A stretch of DNA of 56,703 bases from Geomonas silvestris. GTDB taxonomy: Bacteria > Desulfobacterota > Desulfuromonadia > Geobacterales > Geobacteraceae. The DNA lies in assembly GCF_014193515.1 (NCBI RefSeq), contig NZ_BLXX01000018.1, positions 1 to 56,703 on the forward strand, written 5' to 3'. A program made the translations under genes and the position numbers. Shown in pieces: positions 37,181-44,393 of the stretch. Every line of letters begins with the position of its first letter. Position 1 is the stretch's first letter. Under the pieces are notes generated by a model. That model was not told where the DNA came from and made no database searches. It saw only the letters and a list, made by a program, of their open reading frames with translations.

Positions 37181-37218
37181 ATCCCATGTCGCCGTCGCCG
37201 GCCGCATGGGATTTTTTT
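37181..37218 (+). terminator. Intrinsic terminator of the Cus region
   Basis: ATCCCATG (37181-37188) pairs with CATGGGAT (37205-37212), followed by a run of T. It closes the Cus transcription unit. The following stretch up to 37501 shows only a weak sigma-54-like site (TGGCAT-N5-TTGTA at 37420-37435) and no gene. Confidence 0.87.
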
Positions 37219-37501
37219 GAGCTGCACCTGGCCCGCCGCCGCATGGGAAGGGGAGACCTGCCTCGCGGTTTTTCCTGAGTTTCTGGGTGGAGCGGCACGA
37301 GGGCGGGTGTGGAAAATCCTACGATTTGCTGCTGGATATTCTCCAGTTCCTACAGGCAAAACTGCTGGCTTTTTTCGGCAGAAAAACAATATCATGCGGT
37401 TACGCCTCTCATGAGGCAGTGGCATGTTCCTTGTACATGGCAGAGCGTGCGCCGGCTTGCGGCGCCGGTCCGAAGCGACGAGCGCGCTTCTAGGGGGAAC
37501 C

Positions 37502-37912
37502 GTGAACAACAAAATCCTCAATAGCTGTCTGCTGCTAGTGGTGCTGGTCATCCTGGGGGTCTGTGCCTTCTTCGTGCGCATCGGGGCGACAGCCGATTCG
37601 GTGGTGGTTCTCAAAACCTCCGGCATGACCTGCGGCGCCTGCATCTCCAAGGTGTCGAAGGCGCTGCAGACCGAGCGCGGCGTGGCGGCCACCGAGGTGG
37701 ACCTGGCCGGAGGCTGGGTGATCGCCGGATACGACTCGAAGCAGGTGGCCCCGGAGCGCTTGGCCCAGAAGGTCGCGGCGACCGGGTACGCCAGTACCGT
37801 CCAGACGGTCCTTACCCCGGAGCAGTTCAGGAAGTTGGTGGGAAGGGACGTCGGCAAGCAGAGTGCGGCGACAGGAGGCTGCTGCGGCGGCGAGGGGTGC
37901 AAAGGGAAGTAA
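37502..37912 (+). CDS. Membrane-anchored heavy-metal-associated (HMA) domain protein
   Basis: A 136-residue protein read from GTG at 37502 (AGGGGGA ribosome site); an ATG at 37424 in the same frame would add an unlikely leader. One membrane segment (LLLVVLVILGVCAFFVRIG) is followed by an HMA domain, SGMTCGACISKVSKALQ, with the GMTCxxC metal-binding loop (about residues 47-53). The tail ends in CCGGEGCKG, a second possible thiol site. It resembles MerP/CopZ-like carriers tethered to the membrane. It leads a run with an FtrD-like protein and an ABC transporter, so it may deliver or accept Cu or another soft metal there. Confidence 0.8.
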   Translation: MNNKILNSCLLLVVLVILGVCAFFVRIGATADSVVVLKTSGMTCGACISKVSKALQTERGVAATEVDLAGGWVIAGYDSKQVAPERLAQKVAATGYASTVQTVLTPEQFRKLVGRDVGKQSAATGGCCGGEGCKGK

Positions 37913-38039
37913 CGGCAGGGCTCAGGGATTAGGGATTGGGGCACGGAAAGGGGGAATTCGCCCCGCGGTGCCGGTCTCCCTTCGCAATACACCATCCGAT
38001 GGAATAACGGCTAACAACTACCACGACAAGGAGTAGGGC

Positions 38040-38510
38040 ATGGAAAACAAGAAGAACGGCGTGAAGTTCGGCCTGGCGATTGGGGCCGCGGTGCTGGCAC
38101 TGGTGACGGCTGCCTTCGGGTTCAGCATCCCGGGCATGGGGAAATTCGAGAAGGTGAAACCGGTCAACGGCGTGGTGACCATCCCGGTTGCCAAGGTAAG
38201 CGACGGCAACGCCCATTTCTACCGGATCTCCGACGGCGGCAAGGATCTCGGCTTCTTCATCGTCAAGGGGAGTGACGGCCAGTTGCACACCGCCTTTGAC
38301 GCCTGCGACGTCTGCTTCAAGGAGAAGAAGGGGTACGAGCAGGCCGGCGACCAGATGAAGTGCAAGAACTGCAATCAGAAGTTCGCCATCAACCGTATCG
38401 GCGCGGCCTCCGGCGGCGGCTGCAACCCCTCCCACCTTCCCGCCCGGGTCGATGCCAAGAACGTGACCATCAACGTGGCCGATCTGAAGGCGGGCGGCAG
38501 GTTCTTCTAG
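38040..38510 (+). CDS. FtrD-like (DUF2318) metal-transport-associated protein
   Basis: A 156-residue protein with one N-terminal membrane segment (FGLAIGAAVLALVTAAFGFS) and a DUF2318/FtrD-like domain. FDACDVCFKEKKGYEQAGDQ then MKCKNCNQKF gives two CxxC pairs, and GGGCNPSHLP gives a further Cys. DUF2318 proteins occur in FtrABCD and Campylobacter P19 iron/copper systems (Cj1660 type) and are thought to handle metal or electrons in the periplasm. The next two genes are an FtsX-type permease and its ATPase, the same partners as in the Campylobacter locus, but no Ftr1 permease or P19 is visible here. Confidence 0.82.
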   Translation: MENKKNGVKFGLAIGAAVLALVTAAFGFSIPGMGKFEKVKPVNGVVTIPVAKVSDGNAHFYRISDGGKDLGFFIVKGSDGQLHTAFDACDVCFKEKKGYEQAGDQMKCKNCNQKFAINRIGAASGGGCNPSHLPARVDAKNVTINVADLKAGGRFF

Positions 38511-38558
38511 CGTTCGGCACATTTCCCGGGACCACTACTAATTGGGAGCAGGTAGCTC

Positions 38559-39719
38559 ATGAAACTGCACAACATCTCCTTCAACAACCTGAGGCGGCGC
38601 AAGGCGAAGATGGCATTTCTCACCATCGGGCTTACCGTGGGGATCGCCACCATCGTCACCCTGGTCACGCTCACCAAGTCCATGTCCGGCGACATCGAGC
38701 GCAAGATGGACGAGTTCGGCGCCAACATCCTGATCACCCCGCAGCAAAACGGGCTCTCCATGAACTACGGCGGCATCAACCTGGGCGGGGTGAGCTTCGA
38801 CCAGAAGGAGATCCTCGAGTCGGACCTGGCCAAGATCTCCACCATCAAAAACGGCAAGAACATCTCGGCGGTGGCCCCCAAGGTGCTGGGCGGGGTGCAG
38901 ATTGCCGGACACCCGGTGCTCTTGGTCGGGGTCCAGTTCGACAAGGAACTCAAGCTCAAGCAGTGGTGGAAGCTCTTCGGCGAGGCGCCCAAGGGCGAAC
39001 ACGAACTCCTCCTGGGGACCGACGCGGCCAAGGTCCTCAACGTGATGACCGGAGACTCAGTGCAGATCAAGGGTGAGAGCTTCAAGGTGACCGGCGTCCT
39101 GGACCAGACCGGCAGCCAGGACGACTCCCTGGTCTTCGCCCAGCTCCCCGTTGCCCAGCGGCTTTTAGGGAAGGTGGGGCGCCTGAACCTGGTCGAGGTG
39201 GCGGCGCTTTGCTCGGGTTGCCCGATCGGCGACATGGTGCTGCAGATCGCCGAGAAACTCCCCGAGGCCAAGGTGAGCGCGATCCAGCAGGTGGTGGAGG
39301 GGAGGCTCAAGGCGCTGGACCAGTTCCGCCGCTTCTCCTACGCCATGGCCGGCGTGGTGGTTTTCATCGGCTCGCTCATCGTCTTCGTAACCATGATGGG
39401 GAGCGTGAACGAGCGCACCACCGAGATCGGCGTGTTCCGCGCCATCGGGTTCAGAAAGAGCCACATCATGCGCATCATCCTTTTAGAGGCGACGGTGGTC
39501 GGGCTGCTGGCCGGACTGCTCGGCTTCGGGGCGGGTCTGGGCGGGGCACGCCTCGCGCTCCCCTTCATGGTGGAGGGGAAGCAGGTGGCACTGGTCTGGG
39601 ATAGCGTGGTGGCCTTCGGGTCGCTGGGGCTTTCGCTCACCCTGGCGCTTCTGGCGAGCCTCTACCCGGCGCTGCACGCCAGCAAGATGGACCCCACCGA
39701 GGCACTGAGGGCACTGTAA
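38559..39719 (+). CDS. ABC transporter permease, MacB/FtsX-like
   Basis: A 386-residue permease with the MacB/LolC topology. The first membrane segment (AKMAFLTIGLTVGIATIVTL) is followed by a large periplasmic domain (about residues 40-250), then three more segments ending in LSLTLALLASLYPALHASKM and the conserved DPTEALRAL tail. VNERTTEIGVFRAIGFRKSH is the coupling helix to the ATPase. It is 48 bp after the FtrD-like gene and 52 bp before the ATPase gene. FtsX-type transporters often work mechanically on periplasmic partners rather than importing solutes, so it may power the HMA/FtrD-like proteins. Confidence 0.88.
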   Translation: MKLHNISFNNLRRRKAKMAFLTIGLTVGIATIVTLVTLTKSMSGDIERKMDEFGANILITPQQNGLSMNYGGINLGGVSFDQKEILESDLAKISTIKNGKNISAVAPKVLGGVQIAGHPVLLVGVQFDKELKLKQWWKLFGEAPKGEHELLLGTDAAKVLNVMTGDSVQIKGESFKVTGVLDQTGSQDDSLVFAQLPVAQRLLGKVGRLNLVEVAALCSGCPIGDMVLQIAEKLPEAKVSAIQQVVEGRLKALDQFRRFSYAMAGVVVFIGSLIVFVTMMGSVNERTTEIGVFRAIGFRKSHIMRIILLEATVVGLLAGLLGFGAGLGGARLALPFMVEGKQVALVWDSVVAFGSLGLSLTLALLASLYPALHASKMDPTEALRAL

Positions 39720-39771
39720 CGAGCAGGCGGACTCCCGACTGATCGGACCCATTTTTGAAGAGGACTTAGAC

Positions 39772-40446
39772 ATGGCTTTAATCGAAGTGTGCAACCTAGC
39801 CAAGAGCTACCAAAGCGGCGACGAGACCGTGAAGGCGCTCAAGGGCGTCGACATCAGCATCGAGGCCGGTGAGTTCATCACCATCATGGGGCAGTCCGGC
39901 TCCGGCAAGAGCACGCTCCTCTCGGTGCTGGGGGGCTTGAACCACCCGTCCGAGGGTTCGGTGCAGATGGCGGGCGTGGATCTCTACGCGCTTTCCAGCG
40001 AGAAACGGGCCGACTTCCGCAGCCAGAAGCTCGGCTTCGTGTTCCAGTCCTTCAACCTGATCCCCTACCTGACCGCCCTCGAGAACGTCATGCTGCCGCT
40101 CGCGATTGCGCCCCTGAAAAAGGGGGAGAAAGTGGCAGCGGCCAAGGAGGCGCTGGAACGCGTGGGGCTGGGCGCCAAGGGGGACCGGCTCCCCAACGCC
40201 CTGTCGGGAGGGGAGCAGGAGCGGGTCGCCATTGCGCGCGCCGTGGTGAACCGGCCGGAGATCCTCTTCGCGGACGAACCCACCGGCAACCTCGACTCGC
40301 AAACGAGCCTCGAGATGATGAACCTGTTCAGGGCGCTCAACGATGGCGGCCAGACCATCGTCATGGTGACCCACAACCCGGAAAACTGCGACTACGCGGA
40401 CCGGACCATCCACATCAGGGACGGCCGGGTGGTCGCCGCTGCCTGA
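39772..40446 (+). CDS. ABC transporter ATP-binding protein, LolD/MacB-like
   Basis: A 224-residue ATPase. Walker A GQSGSGKST (residues 40-48), signature LSGGEQERVAIARA, Walker B ILFADEPTGNLDSQ and the switch His in VMVTHNPE are all present. The sequence GQSGSGKSTLLSVLGGLNHP is typical for LolD/MacB/FtsE-like ATPases that pair with four-TM permeases such as the one just upstream. GAGGAC precedes the ATG. It is the last gene of the HMA-FtrD-permease-ATPase unit. Confidence 0.93.
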   Translation: MALIEVCNLAKSYQSGDETVKALKGVDISIEAGEFITIMGQSGSGKSTLLSVLGGLNHPSEGSVQMAGVDLYALSSEKRADFRSQKLGFVFQSFNLIPYLTALENVMLPLAIAPLKKGEKVAAAKEALERVGLGAKGDRLPNALSGGEQERVAIARAVVNRPEILFADEPTGNLDSQTSLEMMNLFRALNDGGQTIVMVTHNPENCDYADRTIHIRDGRVVAAA

Positions 40447-40454
40447 GGGATTGC

Positions 40455-40484
40455 TTGACACCCGTCTTCTCCGGGGTGTATTAC
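40455..40484 (+). promoter_or_regulatory. Sigma-70 promoter of the 209-residue orphan gene
   Basis: TTGACA (40455-40460), an 18-bp spacer and TATTAC (40479-40484). The spacer contains a CACCC/GGGTG dyad, and the promoter runs into the palindrome at 40483. Confidence 0.6.
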
Positions 40485-40496
40485 ATCTAGAGATGT
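40483..40496. promoter_or_regulatory. Perfect 14-bp palindrome overlapping the transcription start region
   Basis: ACATCT-AG-AGATGT is a perfect palindrome directly after the -10 box. This is a typical operator position for a small dimeric repressor, although no such regulator gene lies next to it. Confidence 0.45.
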
Positions 40497-40524
40497 CGAG
40501 CCACCCCGGAGGAACGCAGGTTAG

Positions 40525-41154
40525 ATGAAAAAAGACAAGGACGAGCGCAAAATGTCGCACCTGAAACTGGTTGTTAACAATGCCGAGGTCAGGAGCGCAC
40601 GCCCGGCGGGTGGCGAACAGGAGTTCATCCCGCTTGAGGAGCTGATCCAGAGGCGCGATGTGTTCCGCCCCGCTTTCTACCGCGGGATGGGCAGGCAGCA
40701 GGCCCGCGGCTACCAGGCGCTGGAGCGCTTTCTGGAGAAGCGGAACTCCCCCTACGGCATCGACCCGGTGCACGGCAAGGTGCTGGTGCTCCCCGCGGGT
40801 GACCTCTCCGCCGAGGCCCGGGAGTACGGCTCGCCTCAGGACGAGGTGCTCCTGAGCATCTCCGAGGATGCCGGCGGCACCGGCCTTTGCTTCTCGCTCG
40901 AGATGATCCTTCCCTACTTCAGCGAGGACGACGCCGTCATGGAGGAGGCGCTGCTCTTTGCGCCCGTGCTGCAGTACGGCGCGCTCTTTCTCGAGGAAAA
41001 CCCACACGACGGCCTGTTGGATCTGATCTACCGGCTGGCCGTACCGCTCTTCCCACCCCTGCTTACCGCCCGCCTCGCCGAGAGGATGTTTGCCATCTTC
41101 GCGTTCGAGCTCAAAGAAACCTTCCTGGCGCTCTCCGATTATCCGGAGGCGTAA
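40525..41154 (+). CDS. Uncharacterised cytoplasmic protein
   Basis: A 209-residue protein without signal peptide or membrane segment. It is rich in Glu/Leu/Ala, with segments such as FIPLEELIQRRDVFRPAFYR and GRQQARGYQALERFLEKRNS. I do not recognise a family. It begins MKKDKDERKMSHLK; the second ATG (40552) is an alternative start. A GGAGGAA stretch lies 12 bp before the first ATG. It has its own strong promoter and a palindromic operator candidate, so it is probably regulated independently of the ABC operon upstream. Confidence 0.65.
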   Translation: MKKDKDERKMSHLKLVVNNAEVRSARPAGGEQEFIPLEELIQRRDVFRPAFYRGMGRQQARGYQALERFLEKRNSPYGIDPVHGKVLVLPAGDLSAEAREYGSPQDEVLLSISEDAGGTGLCFSLEMILPYFSEDDAVMEEALLFAPVLQYGALFLEENPHDGLLDLIYRLAVPLFPPLLTARLAERMFAIFAFELKETFLALSDYPEA

Positions 41155-41263
41155 AAGAGGATGCCGCACACGGTTCGGGCACGTGCCGTGTCAAGGCGCC
41201 CCTGGCGATCCTGCGCATTCCTGGATCAATTGCTCTACGTTTCTTGAAAGGGAGGTGGTTGTA

Positions 41264-41656
41264 ATGCGCAGTGTCTTGGCAGTTATTGCCCTCGCATTGT
41301 TCTCTGCGGTCGCTCACGCTGAGGAGTGGACCCAGGTCGGGCCGACGGACACCCGACTGTCCGCTGAGTACAGTAAGGCGAGCCTCCAGTCGATTTCCCC
41401 CACGGTCAAACGGGTAAAAACACGGATCGTCTCCAAGGTCGACGATGTGCACGTATTTACCGTGGTTACCGAAACGGAATTTTACTGCCCCCAGCCCCTG
41501 GAAAAACTGCTCTCCGCAAAACTGATCTCTGCTGCCGGAGAGGTGACCTCCGAAGAAAAGGTCGACTCGCCGGTTTTTTACGAGATGCCGCGCGGCACCA
41601 ATAGCTTCCGGTTGTGGGAAGCAATCTGCTCCGCTGCCGGTACTACTGCTAAGTGA
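41264..41656 (+). CDS. Small exported protein, unknown function
   Basis: A 130-residue protein. The signal peptide (RSVLAVIALALFSAVAHA) is cleaved before EEWTQVGPTDTRLSAEYSKA. The domain has alternating strands (SPTVKRVKTRIVSK, VFTVVTETEFYCP) and two Cys residues near the C-terminal half (FYCPQ and AICSA) that could form a disulfide. It is loosely like the surface-adhesin-E type of small periplasmic proteins (W...Y...SI...V...); this is a weak resemblance. The frame is open to 41090, but GGGAGGTGG and the signal peptide fix the start at 41264. Confidence 0.65.
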   Translation: MRSVLAVIALALFSAVAHAEEWTQVGPTDTRLSAEYSKASLQSISPTVKRVKTRIVSKVDDVHVFTVVTETEFYCPQPLEKLLSAKLISAAGEVTSEEKVDSPVFYEMPRGTNSFRLWEAICSAAGTTAK

Positions 41657-41820
41657 ACGGGAAAAGGTTTTCGCCGGGCGCCGGTTGGTTTCGCCGGCAG
41701 GCGAACCGGTAGGTATTTTCGAACGGTCGATGGAGTTGCGCTCGGCGGGGATGGTAGCTCTGGTATCTACCGCAAGATCGTACGCGACGAGGAGCGCTTC
41801 TTTTCAGATCGGGCCGGAGG

Positions 41821-43677
41821 TCAATGTCCCGGAGAGCGGAGCGCCTGCCTAAATTCGGGAAGGGAGCGGACGGCGGCAAGATCCGGATCCTGCTCTATTT
41901 CCGCCGTGTTGGTAAACCCCAGCTGAACCGCAGTCTTAAGATGCTTCAGCGCCTCATCAGGCCTCTGGCTCAATGACTCGACACAGGCAAGATTGTATTC
42001 GACAGTCGCGTCTGCCCCCCCAAGTGACACCACTCCCTCAAAATATTCCCGCGCAGCATCCAGCCTTTTGGTGCGCAGACAGAGGGTCCCCAACTGCGTC
42101 AGCGCTTCGACAGATTTCGGCTCCAGTGCTAACGCCTGCCGGAACGCCTGCTCCGCTGCCTCGAATTCCCCGGTCAGGTAGTAGCTCGTCCCGAGGTCGA
42201 GAAATCCCCGGGCAAATTTCGGGTAATAGCGGGTGACTTCGAGCAGGTAGGCGCGCCCCCGGACCGGGTCGTTCTTGGAGCGAAACAGGGCGCCCAGGTG
42301 GATCAGCGTATCAGCGTGCCTCGGGTTGAGGCTCAAAACGCGCAGATACAGGGGCAACGCGGCATCGAGGTTTCCCGCGTTCTGGAGCGCCTGTGCCTTG
42401 CCGTAGAGGGCCACCGGATGATTCGGGGCTTTTGCTGCGGCATCGCTCCAAAGCGTCAGGTCGTTCTCCCATACAGCCCCCCTCGCGTAACTGAGACCGA
42501 AACAGGCAGCCACCATCACTGCACCAGCTACGCTCGCAGCGGCAAGCTTGCCTTTGTTGATGACAACGACTCGGAACAGCAGAGCCCCGAGAAACGGCGC
42601 TGCACCGAGCATCGGAAAGTAGAGGTAGCGGTCGTTCATCAGGGTCGCTATGGGAACGATTTGGGAAACCGGCAATAGGCCGATGAAGAATACGGCGTAC
42701 CAGAAGGCAAGCTCGCGTTTTCCGCGGAGGTACAGGGTGATCCCGGCGGCGATCAGCAGCACGAAAAGGACTGCCCCAGCAACGACGGCGAGGTCGATCC
42801 CCGTTTTGACGGGTGGGTCGTACATGGCACTGAGCCCGTTGGGCCAGAACAGCAGTGCCAGATAGCGCGGCAGGACGGTCAGCATGGTCAGGGCGGTGTT
42901 CAGAGGACTCCCGCCATGGTAGCCGATCCTCCCCCCGCCGACCCCCGGCGTGTCGCCGTGTGATTGATACACGATGGTTATCCAGGCCATCAGCAGTGCC
43001 GCGCAGAAAAAGGGGATGATCCCTACCAGCTGCTTGTTGCGCTCGGACTTTTCCAGGAAGCAGACATCGAACAGAAAAAATAGGCACGGTACGACAACGG
43101 CAATCGACTTGGCCATTAGTGCCAGGACCAGGAAGCAGAAGCTGAGGAGGTAGGCACCCTTGACCTCATGCCAGCGCTTATTCTGGCAACGCAGGTAGGC
43201 TAAAAAGGACAGGAGTGAGAAAAACATCGCCAGCAGGTTCTTGCGCTCGGAAATCCAGGCGACAGATTCTACCTGCACGGGGTGGAGGCAAAAGATGAGC
43301 GCGGAGAAGGTAGCGGCGAGCTTCGGCCACCCTAGTCTGCTGAGGAGCGAGTAGAGGAGCACCCCGTTAGCGGCATGCAGCAGGATGTTGGTGAGGATAA
43401 AGCCCCGGGCGTTCAGTCCCCAGAAGGTGTAGTCGAGCATGTAGGAGATGATGTGCAGGGGAGCGAAGTTTCCGGCGTAGTTGCTGGTAAAGGCACTGCG
43501 CAGGTGGGGTAGGGAGAAACCGCGAACTGCCTCGTTGGCGGTGACGTACATGTTGTCGTCCCAGAAAACCTGGAAGTGGTTCCCCCAAATGTGCAGATAG
43601 GCGCCAAGGGTAAGGGCGAAAATAACGAGCACCGATACGGCATGCGGGTAGACCTGCTCGTCGAGAAATCTCTTCAT
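41821..43677 (-). CDS. TMTC-like multispanning membrane protein with C-terminal TPR repeats
   Basis: A 618-residue protein. The N-terminal about 410 residues hold ten or more membrane segments, with WDDNMYVTANEAVRGF in the first periplasmic loop and HPVQVESVAWISERKNLLAM, hallmark sequences of the TMTC/DUF1736-type GT-C O-mannosyltransferase-like family. The C-terminal about 190 residues are TPR repeats (for example FARGFLDLGTSYYLTGEFEA and SVEALTQLGTLCLRTKRLDA). Bacterial members are annotated as tetratricopeptide proteins of unknown activity. The start at 43677 follows AGGAGA; the upstream ATG at 43719 is a weaker choice. It may glycosylate exported proteins, but this is not shown. Confidence 0.8.
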   Translation of the reverse strand: MKRFLDEQVYPHAVSVLVIFALTLGAYLHIWGNHFQVFWDDNMYVTANEAVRGFSLPHLRSAFTSNYAGNFAPLHIISYMLDYTFWGLNARGFILTNILLHAANGVLLYSLLSRLGWPKLAATFSALIFCLHPVQVESVAWISERKNLLAMFFSLLSFLAYLRCQNKRWHEVKGAYLLSFCFLVLALMAKSIAVVVPCLFFLFDVCFLEKSERNKQLVGIIPFFCAALLMAWITIVYQSHGDTPGVGGGRIGYHGGSPLNTALTMLTVLPRYLALLFWPNGLSAMYDPPVKTGIDLAVVAGAVLFVLLIAAGITLYLRGKRELAFWYAVFFIGLLPVSQIVPIATLMNDRYLYFPMLGAAPFLGALLFRVVVINKGKLAAASVAGAVMVAACFGLSYARGAVWENDLTLWSDAAAKAPNHPVALYGKAQALQNAGNLDAALPLYLRVLSLNPRHADTLIHLGALFRSKNDPVRGRAYLLEVTRYYPKFARGFLDLGTSYYLTGEFEAAEQAFRQALALEPKSVEALTQLGTLCLRTKRLDAAREYFEGVVSLGGADATVEYNLACVESLSQRPDEALKHLKTAVQLGFTNTAEIEQDPDLAAVRSLPEFRQALRSPGH

Positions 43678-43859
43678 GGCTTGTCGTTCTCCTGGGGCTG
43701 CTGCACTTAATCTGCACACCTGTCGTTTGAACCAAATACCCGAAAATACGGTGAACTAGCCGCCAGCCGCTTTTCAGGATGTTCACGAGCTGATGCGGAC
43801 TTTCAACCAGCCATTCGTTGTTTGCCTTGTAAAATCAGCTACCTGCGTCACAGGCAGCT

Positions 43860-43875
43860 TGGCACCGCGATTGCA
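43860..43875 (+). promoter_or_regulatory. Sigma-54 (RpoN) promoter of the 98-residue exported protein
   Basis: TGGCAC-CGCGA-TTGCA is a perfect -24/-12 match with the required GG-N10-GC spacing, 41 bp before the start codon at 43917. The region from 43678 to 43859 has no gene; it may hold the activator site. Confidence 0.8.
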
Positions 43876-43916
43876 AAATCCAGGTTGTGCGACAAACAAC
43901 ATACTGGGGGTGACTG

Positions 43917-44213
43917 ATGAAAAACATCTGGCCGACACTCTTTTTAGGGATTTCCTGCATCTTCGTCTCAGTTTCTGCGGCACAAGCCGGTTTCGACTCC
44001 GCTCTCAGTGCGTTCCGCGACAAGCGCTACACCGAGGCCGCGGTCGAGTTCAAGAAATGCAACACAGCCAAGGCGAAATTCTACCTGAGCCTGATGTACA
44101 GCATGGGGTGGGGGGTACCGCAAAATAAGGAAGAATCGGTGGCACTGATGCGCAGTGCCAAACAGCAGGAACTTGCGGAAACGCAGTCGGTACAGGTTGC
44201 CGGGAGACAGTGA
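43917..44213 (+). CDS. Small exported Sel1-like repeat protein
   Basis: A 98-residue protein. The signal peptide (IWPTLFLGISCIFVSVSAAQA) is followed by FDSALSAFRDKRYTEAAVEF and KFYLSLMYSMGWGVPQNKEE, a single Sel1-like helical repeat unit (A...LG.MY..G.GV..d...A). Too short to be a full scaffold; it may bind one partner in the periplasm. It is driven by a perfect sigma-54 promoter, which is unusual for so small a protein. A weak GGGGGTGA ribosome site precedes the ATG. A hairpin terminator follows. Confidence 0.7.
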   Translation: MKNIWPTLFLGISCIFVSVSAAQAGFDSALSAFRDKRYTEAAVEFKKCNTAKAKFYLSLMYSMGWGVPQNKEESVALMRSAKQQELAETQSVQVAGRQ

Positions 44214-44238
44214 TCTGATCCTACCGCCATGTACAGCG

Positions 44239-44290
44239 CAGGCCGCGGATGAACCGCCCCGAAGAGGCGCACCGCGGCCTGTTGTGTTAC
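44239..44290 (+). terminator. Hairpin terminator after the Sel1-like gene
   Basis: CAGGCCGCGG (44239-44248) with CCGCGGCCTG (44272-44281), then TTGTGTT. The U tract is imperfect, so termination may be partial. Confidence 0.6.
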
Positions 44291-44393
44291 CGCCTAACTG
44301 GCTGTTGCCGTGATAACCCTCATCGGCAAGGCATTCCGGAAGTGCTTTCTCCCACCTAACTGCGCCACCTGCCCAACTCGACCTGCCCCTTGG

